A stretch of DNA of 64,000 bases, from the NCBI RefSeq assembly GCF_014197035.1, contig NZ_JACIEU010000003.1:124001-188000 (forward strand), read 5' to 3'. The DNA is from Sphingobium scionense (GTDB lineage Bacteria > Pseudomonadota > Alphaproteobacteria > Sphingomonadales > Sphingomonadaceae). This document shows positions 1 to 9,126 of this stretch, piece after piece. The position numbers were made by a program, and so were the translations under genes. The notes beneath the pieces are model-generated. The model ran no database searches, was not told the DNA's origin, and saw nothing but the letters and a program-made list of their open reading frames with translations. Numbering within the stretch: position 1 is the first letter of the stretch; every line of letters begins with the position of its first letter.

Positions 1-1
1 C

Positions 2-454
2 TATCGCGAGGCACGGCTGCTCGATGATCGCGAACTGGACGCATGGCTGGAATGCTATGCGGAACAGTGCGAATATTGGATGCCGGCCTGGACCGACGAT
101 GATGCGCTGACCACCGATCCGCACAGCGAAATCTCGCTCATCTATTATGGCAACCGAAAGGGGCTGGAGGATCGGGTCTATCGCTTGAAGACCGAACGGT
201 CGTCGGCGAGCACGCCCGAGGCGCGCACTTCGCATTTCCTGGCGAATATCGAGGTGATCGAGACGCGGAGCGATGCGATCGACCTGCGCTACAACTGGCA
301 TACGATGAGCCATCGCTACCAGAAGACGCAGCAGTTTTTCGGAACCAGCTTCGTCACGCTGGACATCAGCGGCACGGCGCCGAAGATCCTGAAGAAGACA
401 ATCGTCCTCAAGGACGACTATATTCATCAGGTCATCGACGTTTATCATATCTGA
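2..454 (+). CDS. Aromatic-ring dioxygenase small (beta) subunit, benzoate/anthranilate type, 5' truncated
   Basis: The gene enters from the left edge; the reading frame is open from base 2 to the TGA at 452-454, so only the last 150 codons are present. The fragment begins YREARLLDDRELDAWL and continues with CEYWMPAW, FLANIEV and a C-terminal beta-sheet-like stretch. This is the pattern of benzoate/anthranilate-type dioxygenase beta subunits, which are structural partners of the Rieske oxygenase alpha subunit. The alpha subunit should lie just outside the window. benD follows after 10 bp, so the genes are co-transcribed. The following diol dehydrogenase favours a benzoate-like substrate over anthranilate, because anthranilate dioxygenation gives catechol spontaneously. 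Family is fairly sure; the substrate is inferred. Confidence 0.85.
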   Translation, partial: YREARLLDDRELDAWLECYAEQCEYWMPAWTDDDALTTDPHSEISLIYYGNRKGLEDRVYRLKTERSSASTPEARTSHFLANIEVIETRSDAIDLRYNWHTMSHRYQKTQQFFGTSFVTLDISGTAPKILKKTIVLKDDYIHQVIDVYHI

Positions 455-464
455 GGGGCGAGCG

Positions 465-1250
465 ATGATCTTCCAGGGACGCTTCGCCGGCAAGGTGATG
501 GTCGTGACCGGCGCGGCGCAGGGCATCGGTGCCGGTGTCGCCACCCGTGCCGCGGCCGAGGGTGCCAGCCTTGTGCTGGTCGACCGGGCGGACTTCGTGA
601 CCGATGTCGAGCAGGCGATCGTGGCGGCGGGTGGCAAGGCGATTTCCGTCACCGGCGACCTTGAAACCTATGAGGGCGCGGCGCAGGCGATGGCGGCGGC
701 GATCGTGGCGTTCGGGCGCATCGACATCCTCATCAACAAAGTCGGCGGCGCGATCCGCATGCGGCCCTATGTGCAGTTCGAGCCGGATCAGATTGACGCG
801 GAAATCCGCCGCTCGCTGATGCCGACCCTCTATTGCTGCCATGCGGTTCTGCCCGCGATGCTGGAGCAGGGGGCGGGGACGATCGTCAACCTGTCGTCCA
901 ACGCCACGCGCGGCATCCGCCGCGTGCCCTATTCGGCGGCGAAGGGTGGGATCAATGGCCTGACCCAGGCACTGGCGATGGAATATGCGGAGGCTGGCAT
1001 TCGTGTCGTCGCGACCGCGCCCGGCGGCACCAGCGCGCCGCCGCGCCGCGTGCCGCGCAATGCCGAGGGCGACAACCGCCAAGAGCAGGCCTGGATGGCT
1101 GAGGCGGTGGAACAGGTGACGTCGTCGGCTTTCATGAAGCGCTACGGCACGCTGGACGAGCAGATCGCCCCCATCCTTTTCCTCGCCTCCGACGAGGCCA
1201 GCTATGTGACCGGATCGGTCCTGCCCGTCGCCGGAGGCGACATAGGTTGA
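465..1250 (+). CDS. benD: 1,6-dihydroxycyclohexa-2,4-diene-1-carboxylate dehydrogenase (SDR)
   Basis: This short-chain dehydrogenase of 261 residues should oxidise the cis-diol carboxylate made by the dioxygenase to catechol, with loss of CO2 and reduction of NAD+. The NAD-binding TGAAQGIG motif is at residues 15-22. The catalytic set is Ser144/145 in NLSSN, Tyr156 and Lys160 in YSAAK. The usual NNxGG motif reads INKVGG here, with Lys in place of the second Asn. It sits 10 bp after the dioxygenase small subunit and 37 bp before pcaI. The assignment to BenD rather than a generic SDR rests mainly on its position behind the oxygenase. The last codons are echoed in a second copy just after the stop. 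Confidence 0.85.
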   Translation: MIFQGRFAGKVMVVTGAAQGIGAGVATRAAAEGASLVLVDRADFVTDVEQAIVAAGGKAISVTGDLETYEGAAQAMAAAIVAFGRIDILINKVGGAIRMRPYVQFEPDQIDAEIRRSLMPTLYCCHAVLPAMLEQGAGTIVNLSSNATRGIRRVPYSAAKGGINGLTQALAMEYAEAGIRVVATAPGGTSAPPRRVPRNAEGDNRQEQAWMAEAVEQVTSSAFMKRYGTLDEQIAPILFLASDEASYVTGSVLPVAGGDIG

Positions 1251-1252
1251 CG

Positions 1253-1276
1253 CTCGCCGGTGGCGATATCGGCTGA
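1253..1276 (+). pseudogene. Remnant of a second SDR/benD C-terminus
   Basis: Three bases after the benD stop, eight codons read LAGGDIG-stop in another frame. They repeat the real benD end, VAGGDIG-stop at 1227-1250. The two copies differ at third codon positions (gga/ggt, gac/gat, ata/atc, ggt/ggc) and in the first residue. That is the divergence expected of two homologous genes rather than a fresh tandem duplication. The likely origin is loss of most of an adjacent paralogue, or recombination between paralogues. It lies immediately before the pcaI ribosome-binding site. Confidence 0.55.
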
Positions 1277-1287
1277 AGGAGCCAGAA

Positions 1288-2010
1288 ATGCAGAAAATAT
1301 TCGACAGCCCTCGGGTCGCACTGGATGGCCTGTTGTTCGACGGGATGACGATCATGTCGGGCGGCTTCGGCCTGTCGGGCAATCCCGAAAGCCTGATCCC
1401 GGAAATCCGGGCGAGCGGCGTGAAGGATCTGACCGTCATTTCCAACAATGCCGGCGCCGACGGTTTTGGCCTGTGGATGCTGCTGGAAAGCCGGCAGGTC
1501 CGCAAGATGATCTCGTCCTATGTCGGGGAGAACAAGCTGTTCGAAAGCCAGTATCTGTCGGGCGAGCTGGAATTGGAGCTGAACCCGCAGGGCACGCTGG
1601 CCGAGCGTATCCGCGCCGGTGGCGCCGGCATCCCGGCCTTCTACACCAAGACCGGCGTCGGCACGGTGGTGGCCGAGGGCAAGCCGGTCGAGAATTTCGA
1701 GGGCGAGGATTATGTCCGCGAAACCTGGCTGCGCGCTGATCTGTCGATCATCAAGGCGTGGCGGGCCGATCCGGCGGGGAACCTGATGTTCCGTAAGACC
1801 GCGCGCAACTTCAACCCGAACATGGCGACCGCCGGCAAGGTGACGGTGGTGGAAGTCGAGGAAATCGTGGCCGAGGGCAGCTTCGACCCCGACGGCATCC
1901 ACACGCCCGGCATCTATGTCGACCGCATCGTCCTCTCCACCATCAACGAGAAGCGGATCGAGAAGCTGACTGTTCGTGAGCGCGATGGCCGCGAAAGGGA
2001 GACCGCATAA
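1288..2010 (+). CDS. pcaI: 3-oxoadipate CoA-transferase subunit A
   Basis: Alpha subunit (240 residues) of a class I CoA-transferase that moves CoA from succinyl-CoA to 3-oxoadipate. The N-terminal [13 protein letters not shown] segment is the glycine-rich CoA-transferase signature. Further family features are FYTKTGVGT and [20 protein letters not shown] lies 7 bp before the ATG. It overlaps pcaJ by one base (TAATG), as usual for these paired subunits. Sequence alone cannot separate it from succinyl-CoA:acetoacetate transferase (ScoA); the neighbouring pcaD and pcaF decide for the beta-ketoadipate pathway. Confidence 0.88.
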   Translation: MQKIFDSPRVALDGLLFDGMTIMSGGFGLSGNPESLIPEIRASGVKDLTVISNNAGADGFGLWMLLESRQVRKMISSYVGENKLFESQYLSGELELELNPQGTLAERIRAGGAGIPAFYTKTGVGTVVAEGKPVENFEGEDYVRETWLRADLSIIKAWRADPAGNLMFRKTARNFNPNMATAGKVTVVEVEEIVAEGSFDPDGIHTPGIYVDRIVLSTINEKRIEKLTVRERDGRERETA

Positions 2011-2657
2011 TGAGCTGGACCCGCGACGAGATGGCGGCGCGCGCCGCGAAGGAACTGCGCGACGGCTATTATGTGAACCTCGGCATCGGCATTCCGACCC
2101 TGGTGGCGAACCATGTGCCCGAAGGCGTCAATGTCACGCTGCAAAGCGAGAATGGCATGCTCGGCATCGGTCCCTTTCCCTATGAGGGTGAGGCGGACCC
2201 GGACCTCATCAATGCCGGCAAGCAGACGATCACCGCACTGCCGACCAGCAGCTTCTTCTCCTCGGCGGACAGTTTCGCGATGATCCGGGGCGGCCATATC
2301 GACATGGCGGTGCTGGGCGCGATGGAGGTGGCCGCCAATGGCGACCTCGCCAACTGGACCATCCCCGGCAAGATGGTGAAGGGCATGGGCGGGGCGATGG
2401 ACCTGGTCGCGGGTGTCAAGCGCGTGGTCGTGGTGATGGACCATGTGTCGAAAAATGGCAGCCCCAAGATTCTCGACGCTTGCACCCTGCCGCTCACCGG
2501 CAAGGCGGTCGTCGACCTCATCATCACGGACCTCGCCGTGATCGCCGTCGATCGTGCAAAAGGCGGCCTCACCCTGGTCGAACTTGCGCCGGGCGTGACC
2601 GAAGCCGAAGTCGCCGAGAAGACCGGCGCGCCGCTGGCGATCCTCGAAAACGCATAA
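2010..2657 (+). CDS. pcaJ: 3-oxoadipate CoA-transferase subunit B
   Basis: Beta subunit (215 residues) and partner of the preceding PcaI. The catalytic motif [10 protein letters not shown] is present, with the glutamate that forms the CoA thioester at residue 47. Other family features are [11 protein letters not shown] near residue 25 and the segment around [14 protein letters not shown]. The start overlaps the pcaI stop, suggesting translational coupling that keeps the subunits equimolar. The ferredoxin gene begins 14 bp downstream. Confidence 0.9.
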   Translation: MSWTRDEMAARAAKELRDGYYVNLGIGIPTLVANHVPEGVNVTLQSENGMLGIGPFPYEGEADPDLINAGKQTITALPTSSFFSSADSFAMIRGGHIDMAVLGAMEVAANGDLANWTIPGKMVKGMGGAMDLVAGVKRVVVVMDHVSKNGSPKILDACTLPLTGKAVVDLIITDLAVIAVDRAKGGLTLVELAPGVTEAEVAEKTGAPLAILENA

Positions 2658-2671
2658 GACTGGAATTTACC

Positions 2672-2989
2672 GTGCCCAATCTGATCGTCGTCAACCGTGC
2701 GGGGGACGAAACGACTATCGATGCCCGTGAGGGCGTGTCCGTGATGCAAGCCATTCGCGACAATGGCTTTGACGAACTGCTGGCCTTGTGCGGCGGCTGC
2801 TGTTCCTGCGCCACCTGCCACGTCTTCGTCGATGAGGCATGGGCCGGCGCGGTCGGCGCGGCCAGCGGCGACGAGGATGATCTGCTCGATTCTTCCGACC
2901 ATCGCGGCGATCGGTCGCGCCTGTCCTGCCAGATCATGATGGCGGCCGCGCTCGACGGGCTGCGCGTCGCCATCGCGCCGGAGGATTGA
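2672..2989 (+). CDS. [2Fe-2S] ferredoxin, adrenodoxin/putidaredoxin type
   Basis: A 105-residue electron carrier starting at GTG 2672 ([12 protein letters not shown]). An open frame runs further upstream inside pcaJ, but its translation is Arg/His-rich out-of-frame pcaJ sequence, so the GTG is preferred. Cluster ligands are Cys40, Cys46 and Cys49 (C-x5-C-x2-C, in [12 protein letters not shown]) and Cys86 in LSCQI. Cys43 and Cys44 are extra. The protein probably passes electrons from the reductase at 4970 to the dioxygenase. Benzoate dioxygenases usually use a fused BenC reductase, so a separate adrenodoxin-type ferredoxin here is notable. Confidence 0.88.
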   Translation: MPNLIVVNRAGDETTIDAREGVSVMQAIRDNGFDELLALCGGCCSCATCHVFVDEAWAGAVGAASGDEDDLLDSSDHRGDRSRLSCQIMMAAALDGLRVAIAPED

Positions 2990-2991
2990 GC

Positions 2992-3762
2992 ATGGCCTTC
3001 ATCCAGCGCGCCGGCGCGAACCTCTACTGGAAACGCGACGGGCGGGATGACGCGCCCGCGCTGGTGCTGCTGAACAGCATCGGCACCGACATGGATTTGT
3101 GGGACGGCGTGCTGCCCTATCTGCGCGATCGCTTCGCTGTGCTGCGGATCGACACGCGCGGCCATGGCGCGTCGATCGCCGAGCCGGGTGATTATGCGCT
3201 CGCCATGCTGGCGGACGATGTGCTGGCGGTGGCCGATGCGGCCGGCTTCGATCGTTTCTCTGTGGCGGGCGTCTCGCTGGGCGGCATGATCGGCATGGAA
3301 CTGGCGCTGCGGGCGCCGGGGCGGATCGACAAGCTTCTGCCGATCTGCACCTCCGCGACGATGGACAGCGCGTCCTGGAACGACCGTATCGCCAAGGTCC
3401 GGGGCGAAGGTATGGCCGCCATCGCCGACCTTGCCATGGGGCGCTTCCTGTCCGATGCCGCCGAGCCGGCCCTTTATGAGGCGGTCCGGCGCCAGTTGCT
3501 GGCGATGGATGCGCAGGGCTATGCCGGCTGCGGCGCGGCGATCCGCGACATGGACCTGGCCGACCGGATCGGCAGCATCGCCTGTCCGACCCTGCTTATC
3601 ATCGGCACCCGCGACACATCGACGCCCTTTGAGGGGCATGGCGAGCATCTGATCGCCCGCATCCCCGGCGCGGCGCATGTGGCGCTGGAAGCCGCGCATC
3701 TTGCTCCGCTCGAAGCGCCCGAGGCGCTGGCGGGCGCTATCACCTCTTTCCTGGAAAGCTGA
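2992..3762 (+). CDS. pcaD: 3-oxoadipate enol-lactonase
   Basis: An alpha/beta hydrolase of 256 residues that hydrolyses 3-oxoadipate enol-lactone to 3-oxoadipate. The nucleophile elbow is GVSLGG with Ser95; the likely catalytic His is near residue 236 in AAHLAPLEAP. The oxyanion-side segment NSIGTDMDLWD and the RIDTRGHG strand are typical of PcaD. The ATG at 2992 lies 2 bp after the ferredoxin stop; a TTG two codons upstream is less likely. It sits between the CoA-transferase and thiolase genes, directly upstream of them in the pathway. Confidence 0.88.
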   Translation: MAFIQRAGANLYWKRDGRDDAPALVLLNSIGTDMDLWDGVLPYLRDRFAVLRIDTRGHGASIAEPGDYALAMLADDVLAVADAAGFDRFSVAGVSLGGMIGMELALRAPGRIDKLLPICTSATMDSASWNDRIAKVRGEGMAAIADLAMGRFLSDAAEPALYEAVRRQLLAMDAQGYAGCGAAIRDMDLADRIGSIACPTLLIIGTRDTSTPFEGHGEHLIARIPGAAHVALEAAHLAPLEAPEALAGAITSFLES

Positions 3763-3767
3763 GACAT

Positions 3768-4970
3768 ATGGCACAGGCCTTCATCTGCGATGCCGTCCGC
3801 ACCCCGATCGGCAAGCTCAACGGATCGCTGGCGACCATCCGCGCCGACGATCTGGCGGCGCTGCCGCTCAAGGCGCTGATGACGCGCAATGAACAGGCCG
3901 ACTGGTCGGCGCTGGACGATGTCATCCTGGGCTGCGCCAACCAGGCGGGCGAGGATAATCGCAACGTCGCCCGCATGGCGGTGCTGCTGGCGGGCATGGG
4001 CGAGGCCGTGCCGGGCGTGACTGTCAATCGGCTGTGCAGTTCCGGCCTCAATGCGCTGGGCATGGCGGCGCAGGCGATCCGCAGCGGCGACGCGGATTTC
4101 CTGATCGCCGGTGGCGCCGAGAGCATGACCCGCGCGCCCTATGTGCTGGGCAAGGCCGGCAGCGCCTTCGGCCGCGACCAAAGAATAGAGGACACGACGC
4201 TCGGCTGGCGCTTCATCAACCCGGCGATGAAGGCCACCTATGGCGTCGATACCATGCCCCAGACCGGCGAGAATGTCGCAGAACAATGGGGCGTCAGCCG
4301 CGAGGAGCAGGATCGCTTCGCGCTCGCCAGCCAGGAGAAGGCTGCGCGCGCGCAGGCAAGCGGTCGCTTCGCTGCCGAGATCGTGCCGGTCTCGATCCCG
4401 CAGAAGAAGGGCGATCCTATCCTGTTCGAGGCGGACGAGCATCTGCGCGCTACCAGTCTGGAGGCGCTGGCGAAGCTGAAGCCGGTGGTGAAGGCTGACG
4501 GCACGGTGACGGCGGGCAATGCGTCGGGCCTCAACGACGGGGCGGCGGCGATGCTGGTCGCGTCGGAAGCGGCTGCGAAAGCGCACGGACTGACCCCGCG
4601 TGCTCGGGTGATCGGCATGGCGGCGGCGGGCATCGCACCCCGCATCATGGGCGCCGGCCCGATCGAGGCGGCGCGCAAGCTGCTCGCCCGCCACGGTATG
4701 AGCGTCGATCAGCTCGACGTGATCGAACTCAACGAGGCCTTTGCCAGCCAGGCGATCGCGACGCTGCGCGACCTGGCGGTTGATCCGTTCGACCCGCGCG
4801 TCAATCCCAATGGCGGGGCGATCGCGCTCGGTCATCCGCTCGGCATGTCGGGCGCGCGCATTGCGCTGTCGGCAGTCGAGGAATTGCATCGGGCCGGCGG
4901 GCGCCATGCGCTGGCCTTCATGTGCATCGGCGTCGGCCAGGGCCTCGCCGTGCTGCTGGAGCGGGTGTGA
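3768..4970 (+). CDS. pcaF: 3-oxoadipyl-CoA thiolase
   Basis: A 400-residue thiolase that cleaves 3-oxoadipyl-CoA to succinyl-CoA and acetyl-CoA, the last step of the pathway. The acyl-accepting Cys90 is in [12 protein letters not shown]. The C-terminal half carries NEAFASQ, the [11 protein letters not shown] histidine motif and the second catalytic cysteine in CIGVGQG. Length and motifs are full. It starts 5 bp after pcaD, and its stop overlaps the reductase start (TGATG). Specificity for 3-oxoadipyl-CoA is inferred from context. Confidence 0.9.
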   Translation: MAQAFICDAVRTPIGKLNGSLATIRADDLAALPLKALMTRNEQADWSALDDVILGCANQAGEDNRNVARMAVLLAGMGEAVPGVTVNRLCSSGLNALGMAAQAIRSGDADFLIAGGAESMTRAPYVLGKAGSAFGRDQRIEDTTLGWRFINPAMKATYGVDTMPQTGENVAEQWGVSREEQDRFALASQEKAARAQASGRFAAEIVPVSIPQKKGDPILFEADEHLRATSLEALAKLKPVVKADGTVTAGNASGLNDGAAAMLVASEAAAKAHGLTPRARVIGMAAAGIAPRIMGAGPIEAARKLLARHGMSVDQLDVIELNEAFASQAIATLRDLAVDPFDPRVNPNGGAIALGHPLGMSGARIALSAVEELHRAGGRHALAFMCIGVGQGLAVLLERV

Positions 4971-6217
4971 TGGACATGGAGCGCGCAGATATCGTCATCG
5001 TCGGGGCCGGCCATGGCGGCGCGCAATGCGCGATCGCGCTGCGCCAGAACGGCTTTGCCGGGACCATCATGGTGGTCGGTCGCGAGCCGGAATATCCCTA
5101 TGAGCGGCCGCCGCTGTCCAAGGATTATTTCGCGCGCGAAAAGGCGTTCGAGCGGCTGCTGATCCGGCCCCCGGCCTTCTGGGCCGAAAAGGATGTGAAC
5201 TTCCTGCTCGGCACCGAAGTGACGGCGGTCGAACCGGCGAGCAGGCAACTGACGCTCTCCGACGGACGCAGCCTTGGCTATGGCAAGCTCATTTGGGCGA
5301 CCGGCGGGGAACCGCGCCGGTTGAGCTGCGCTGGCGCCGATCTGGCCGGCGTCCATGCGGTGCGGACCCGCGCCGACTGCGACGCGCTGATGGCGGAAAT
5401 CGATGCCGGCAAGCGCGAGATAGTGGTCATCGGCGGCGGTTATATCGGACTCGAAGCGGCCGCGGTGCTGAGCAAGATGGGCCTCAAGGTCACCCTGCTC
5501 GAAGCGCTGCCACGGGTACTGGCGCGGGTGGCGGGCGAAGAATTGTCCGCCTTCTATCAACAGGTCCATCGCGATCATGGCGTCGATCTGCGCCTTGATG
5601 CCAGGGTCGATTGTCTTGAGGGCGCCGATGGCCAGGTGAGCGCGGTGCGGCTGGAGGATGGTGAACGCATCCCCGCACAGGCGGTGATCGTGGGCATCGG
5701 CATCATCCCGGCGGTCGAGCCGCTGATCCGTGCCGGGGCGAAGGGCACCAACGGCATCGATGTGGACGCCGGATGCCGCACCTCATTGCCTGACATATAC
5801 GCGATCGGCGACTGCGCCGCCTTTGCCTGCGACTTTGCCGGCGGGCAGGTGATGCGGGTGGAATCGGTCCAGAATGCCAATGACATGGCGACCTGCGTGG
5901 CGAAGGCGATCTGCGGCGACGAACGGCCCTATCGCGCCTTTCCCTGGTTCTGGTCGAACCAATATGATCTCAAGCTCCAGACCGCCGGTATCAATACGGG
6001 GTTCGACCAGACGGTGATGCGCGGCACGCCCGCCGACGGCGCCTTCTCGGTCGTCTATCTCCGGGACGGCAAGGTCATCGCGCTCGACTGCGTGAACAGC
6101 GTGAAGGACTATGTCCAGGGCCGAAAGCTGGTGGAATTGGGCATCACCCCCGACATCGGCCGGATTACGGATGCCATGGTGCCGCTCAAGGAATTGGCGC
6201 TGGCGTCGCAGGACTGA
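4970..6217 (+). CDS. NAD(P)H:ferredoxin reductase (FAD), putidaredoxin-reductase family
   Basis: A 415-residue flavoprotein that should pass electrons from NAD(P)H to the ferredoxin at 2672. The N-terminal FAD fold has VGAGHGG at residues 11-17. A second dinucleotide fold carries [12 protein letters not shown], and the FAD-contact segment reads DIYAIGDCA. The glutathione-reductase-like layout matches putidaredoxin/rhodocoxin reductases, not the FNR-like BenC type. The chosen ATG overlaps the pcaF stop; an ATG two codons later is possible. With the separate ferredoxin it forms a class IIA-like electron chain. Last gene of the catabolic operon. Confidence 0.87.
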   Translation: MDMERADIVIVGAGHGGAQCAIALRQNGFAGTIMVVGREPEYPYERPPLSKDYFAREKAFERLLIRPPAFWAEKDVNFLLGTEVTAVEPASRQLTLSDGRSLGYGKLIWATGGEPRRLSCAGADLAGVHAVRTRADCDALMAEIDAGKREIVVIGGGYIGLEAAAVLSKMGLKVTLLEALPRVLARVAGEELSAFYQQVHRDHGVDLRLDARVDCLEGADGQVSAVRLEDGERIPAQAVIVGIGIIPAVEPLIRAGAKGTNGIDVDAGCRTSLPDIYAIGDCAAFACDFAGGQVMRVESVQNANDMATCVAKAICGDERPYRAFPWFWSNQYDLKLQTAGINTGFDQTVMRGTPADGAFSVVYLRDGKVIALDCVNSVKDYVQGRKLVELGITPDIGRITDAMVPLKELALASQD

Positions 6218-6243
6218 TCGACGGTCGAACCAATGTTCGGGCG

Positions 6244-7140
6244 TTACGGCAATCTTTCGCCCATCGATGCTTCCAGCACCGCATACCATTCGGCGCGGCT
6301 CCATTCGACCTTGTAGGCATCGATGCTGCGCGCGATGCGACCGGGCGACTGGCTGCCGATGATCGGGATCGGCCGGGCTGGGTGGACCATGATCCAGGAC
6401 AGGGCTGCGGCCGTGATGTCGACACCATATCGTGCGCCATGGTCGGCGATCATGACGGCGGCGGGATGGAGCGCTTTCGCCAGGCGTCCGCCGCCCAACG
6501 GCGACCATGCCAGTACCGCGATGTCGCGGGCCATGGCCTGGTCCAGTGTGCCGTCATGGAGCGGCGTGGTGCGCAGGGCCGACAATTCGGGCTGGGTGCT
6601 GACGATCGGCAGGTCGAGAAAGGCCTGCAAGGCGTCGAGTTCGTGGATGCCATAATTGGACACACCGATGGCGCGGGCCTTGCCGGCTTCGACCATCCGG
6701 GTCAGGCTGGCGGCCATCTCCTGTGGATGGGTCAGGAAATCGCGGCGATGGATCTGATAGAGATCGATCTGCGCGGTCCCCATGCGCCTCAGCGAGGCAT
6801 CGATTGCCTGGGTCAGATAGGTGGCGCTGCTATTATAGGGAATGCCTGGATGGATGCCGCCCTTGGTGGCGAGGATCATCTGCTGGCGCAAGGCCGGCGC
6901 CTCGGCCAGTACCTGGCCGAACAGCGTCTCTGCCGATCCGAAGCCAGCGGGGGTGTCGCAGCCATAGATATCCGCCGTATCGAACAGGGTGATGCCCGCC
7001 TCCAGTGCGGCTTCCACCCTGGCCCGTGCATCGGCGATATCCTCGCCCGCAAGCCGCCACATGCCCCAGGCAATGGGCGAAACGGCAATCTGGCTCTGGC
7101 CGAGCGGACGAGGGGTGGACGAGGGACGCAAATGGGTCAT
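6244..7140 (-). CDS. Aldo/keto reductase
   Basis: A 298-residue NADPH-dependent oxidoreductase of the aldo/keto reductase TIM-barrel superfamily. Recognisable segments are GITLFDTADIYG with the catalytic Asp and Tyr, LATKGGI with the Lys, QIDLYQIHRRD, and GVSNYGIHELDALQ. The C-terminal IIGSQSPGRI segment is the cofactor-phosphate region. The ATG at 7140 gives a normal N-terminus; a TTG at 7188 would add 16 residues without support. It is convergent with the catabolic operon, and the substrate is unknown. Confidence 0.85.
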   Translation of the reverse strand: MTHLRPSSTPRPLGQSQIAVSPIAWGMWRLAGEDIADARARVEAALEAGITLFDTADIYGCDTPAGFGSAETLFGQVLAEAPALRQQMILATKGGIHPGIPYNSSATYLTQAIDASLRRMGTAQIDLYQIHRRDFLTHPQEMAASLTRMVEAGKARAIGVSNYGIHELDALQAFLDLPIVSTQPELSALRTTPLHDGTLDQAMARDIAVLAWSPLGGGRLAKALHPAAVMIADHGARYGVDITAAALSWIMVHPARPIPIIGSQSPGRIARSIDAYKVEWSRAEWYAVLEASMGERLP

Positions 7141-7193
7141 GGCCGGTTCAATGCCACAAGAGATGTGCCGATAGTAGATACAGGGCAATCAAC

Positions 7194-7589
7194 TCAGGTT
7201 TCCGGCCGGGTCCATATCCAGCTGCCGCCGATCAGCGCGGCGGTCAGCGGGATCAGGTACCAGGGGAAGGGGGAGAAGATCAGCGCCAGGATCGCGCTGA
7301 AGGCGAAGGCGCAGAGCGCGGCCTTCTTGCCCTTGCGGCTGATCGCGCCACGTTCGCGCCAGCGGCGGATATGCGGGCCGAAATGCTTGTGGTCGAGCAG
7401 CCTGGCTTCCAGTTCCGGGCTGGACCGGGCGAAGCAGTAGGCGGCCAGGATCATGAACGGCACGGTCGGCAGCAGCGGCAGGAAAGCGCCCAGCCCGCCG
7501 AGCCCGATCGAGAGGAAGCCGGCAATGAGATAGAGATGGCGCCGCACCCGTCGATCCCGTCTGCAATGGGCCAGTGCAGCCCGTTTCAT
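7194..7589 (-). CDS. YbaN/DUF454 family inner-membrane protein
   Basis: A small protein of 131 residues. A basic N-terminus precedes a hydrophobic segment (HLYLIAGFLSIGLGGLGAFLPLLPTVPFMILA), then the polar stretch CFARSSPELEARLLDHKHFGP, and two further hydrophobic segments at the C-terminus. The ARSSPELE...HKHFGP block is the hallmark of the DUF454 (YbaN) family, whose function is not established. The ATG at 7589 is chosen; the frame stays open upstream inside the kinase gene, but that translation is low-complexity shadow. It may be co-transcribed with the kinase, whose stop is 55 bp upstream. Confidence 0.8.
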   Translation of the reverse strand: MKRAALAHCRRDRRVRRHLYLIAGFLSIGLGGLGAFLPLLPTVPFMILAAYCFARSSPELEARLLDHKHFGPHIRRWRERGAISRKGKKAALCAFAFSAILALIFSPFPWYLIPLTAALIGGSWIWTRPET

Positions 7590-7644
7590 CCTGTCTATGC
7601 TATTGATTTGCAGGAACGCAATTGTCTTTCGCCAGGTTCTTTCG

Positions 7645-9003
7645 TCACGCGGCGGGCAGGCGCAGCCGTACCAGCAGGCCCCCCAGATCCTCGCTCTCCT
7701 CCAGCGCCACCGACCCGCCGTAGATCTCAGCGACGTCGCGGACGATGGCGAGGCCAAGCCCGGTGCCGGGCTTGCCCGAATCGAGCCGAACGCCCCGGTC
7801 GAAGATGCGTACCCGGTCGGCTTCGGGAATACCCATGCCGTCGTCCTCGACCATGATTTCGACCGTATCGCCAGCACGCTGAACCGTTGCGAACACGCTG
7901 CCGCCACCATATTTGGCGGCGTTTTCGACCAGATTGCCCAGCATCTCGTCCAGATCCTGCCGTTCGACCCGGACGGCGGCGGTCTTGTCGCCGTCCATAT
8001 CGACCCGCGCATCCTGATAAAGGTGGCGCACTGCGCGCTCGACCGCCTCCAGGCTGGCCCAGACTTCGGCCCGGCTCTGCGCCGCGCCGCGCCGCCCGAC
8101 GGCGCGGGCGCGTGCCAGATGATGATCGACTTGGCGCCGCATCGTCGTCGCCTCGCGCACCACCGTATCGCCCAGGTCGGGGGCATGGGCGGTTGCGGCG
8201 TTCATGATCACGGTCAGCGGGGTCTTGAGCGCGTGGGCCAGGTTGCCGGCATGGGTGCGCGCCTCCTCCGCCTGCCGCTCATTATGGGCGAGCAGGGCAT
8301 TGAGTTCCTCGACCATAGGCAGCACTTCGGCGGGCATCGGCTCGGTCACGCGGCTCTTGTCGCCATCGCGCATCTTGATGATTTCCAGCCGCACCTTGCG
8401 GAGCGGCCGCAGGCCATAGATGGTCTGCAAGGTGGCCAGCACGATCAGGCCCAGCGCCAGCAGGGCGAAGCTCTTGAACAGGGTGGAGCGCAATGTCTTG
8501 ATTTGCGCATCGAGCCCCTGACGGGCCTGCGCTACCATGAACATCCAGCGCACGTCGGCCCCCGGCAGGATCACGGTCCGTTCCATGACGCGCAAATCCT
8601 CGCCGGGAAATTGCTTGCTGTCATAGACATGGAAATTGCGGTCGGCATGGTCGCCTGGCACCTTGAGCGCCCGGTCCCACAGCGATCGCGATCGCCAGTC
8701 CTCATGCCCTTTGGCACTGATCTGATAATAGAGGCCGCTATTTGGCTCCAGAAAGCGCTGGTCGGCGAGCGGGCGGTTGAACAGCACTTCGCCGTCCGGG
8801 CCGATTTCGGCAGCCGCGATCATCGCCGTCAGCACATAGTTCATGCCATCGTCGAAGTTGCGCGTCACCGCATCCGACAACACCCGGTCGAGCGCCAGCC
8901 CGCCACCCAACAGCAGCACGCTGATCCACAGCGCCGCGATGCCGATCATGCGGCGGCTGATCGATCCGGTGGAGCGGACGGGGGGAGGGGGCTGGCTGGC
9001 CAT
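7645..9003 (-). CDS. Sensor histidine kinase, PhoQ-like
   Basis: A 452-residue inner-membrane kinase. One transmembrane helix is at about residues 19-38, a periplasmic sensor region follows to about 175, and a second helix lies at about 178-198. After a HAMP-like linker comes the phosphoacceptor His257 in NLAHALKTPL, a form typical of PhoQ-type kinases. The ATPase domain shows LVENAAKYG (N box), VEDDGMGIPE (G1) and GTGLGLAIV (G2). The response regulator lies upstream on the same strand, separated by 123 bp. The signal is unknown; Mg2+ or envelope stress would be guesses from PhoQ. Confidence 0.85.
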   Translation of the reverse strand: MASQPPPPVRSTGSISRRMIGIAALWISVLLLGGGLALDRVLSDAVTRNFDDGMNYVLTAMIAAAEIGPDGEVLFNRPLADQRFLEPNSGLYYQISAKGHEDWRSRSLWDRALKVPGDHADRNFHVYDSKQFPGEDLRVMERTVILPGADVRWMFMVAQARQGLDAQIKTLRSTLFKSFALLALGLIVLATLQTIYGLRPLRKVRLEIIKMRDGDKSRVTEPMPAEVLPMVEELNALLAHNERQAEEARTHAGNLAHALKTPLTVIMNAATAHAPDLGDTVVREATTMRRQVDHHLARARAVGRRGAAQSRAEVWASLEAVERAVRHLYQDARVDMDGDKTAAVRVERQDLDEMLGNLVENAAKYGGGSVFATVQRAGDTVEIMVEDDGMGIPEADRVRIFDRGVRLDSGKPGTGLGLAIVRDVAEIYGGSVALEESEDLGGLLVRLRLPAA

Positions 9004-9126
9004 GCGAATCGAGCTTACACCGCTTCGTTCCGAACGCGGGCGAGAAACAGAGCGCGGCCAATCACGATAAGGGCCAATTCGCTTCTCGCCATCGCTCGAA
9101 GCGAACGAAGGTTGATGCCTTGCGGA

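Noticed and set aside
2480..2671. Possible N-terminal extension of the ferredoxin
   Set aside because: It is out-of-frame pcaJ sequence, Arg/His-rich; the ferredoxin fold starts at the GTG at 2672.
9004..9126. Repeat or small gene in the 123-bp gap between regulator and kinase
   Set aside because: Short CTTCGTTC/GAACGAAG arms are about 70 bp apart and do not form a compact structure; no open frame with a ribosome-binding site is seen.
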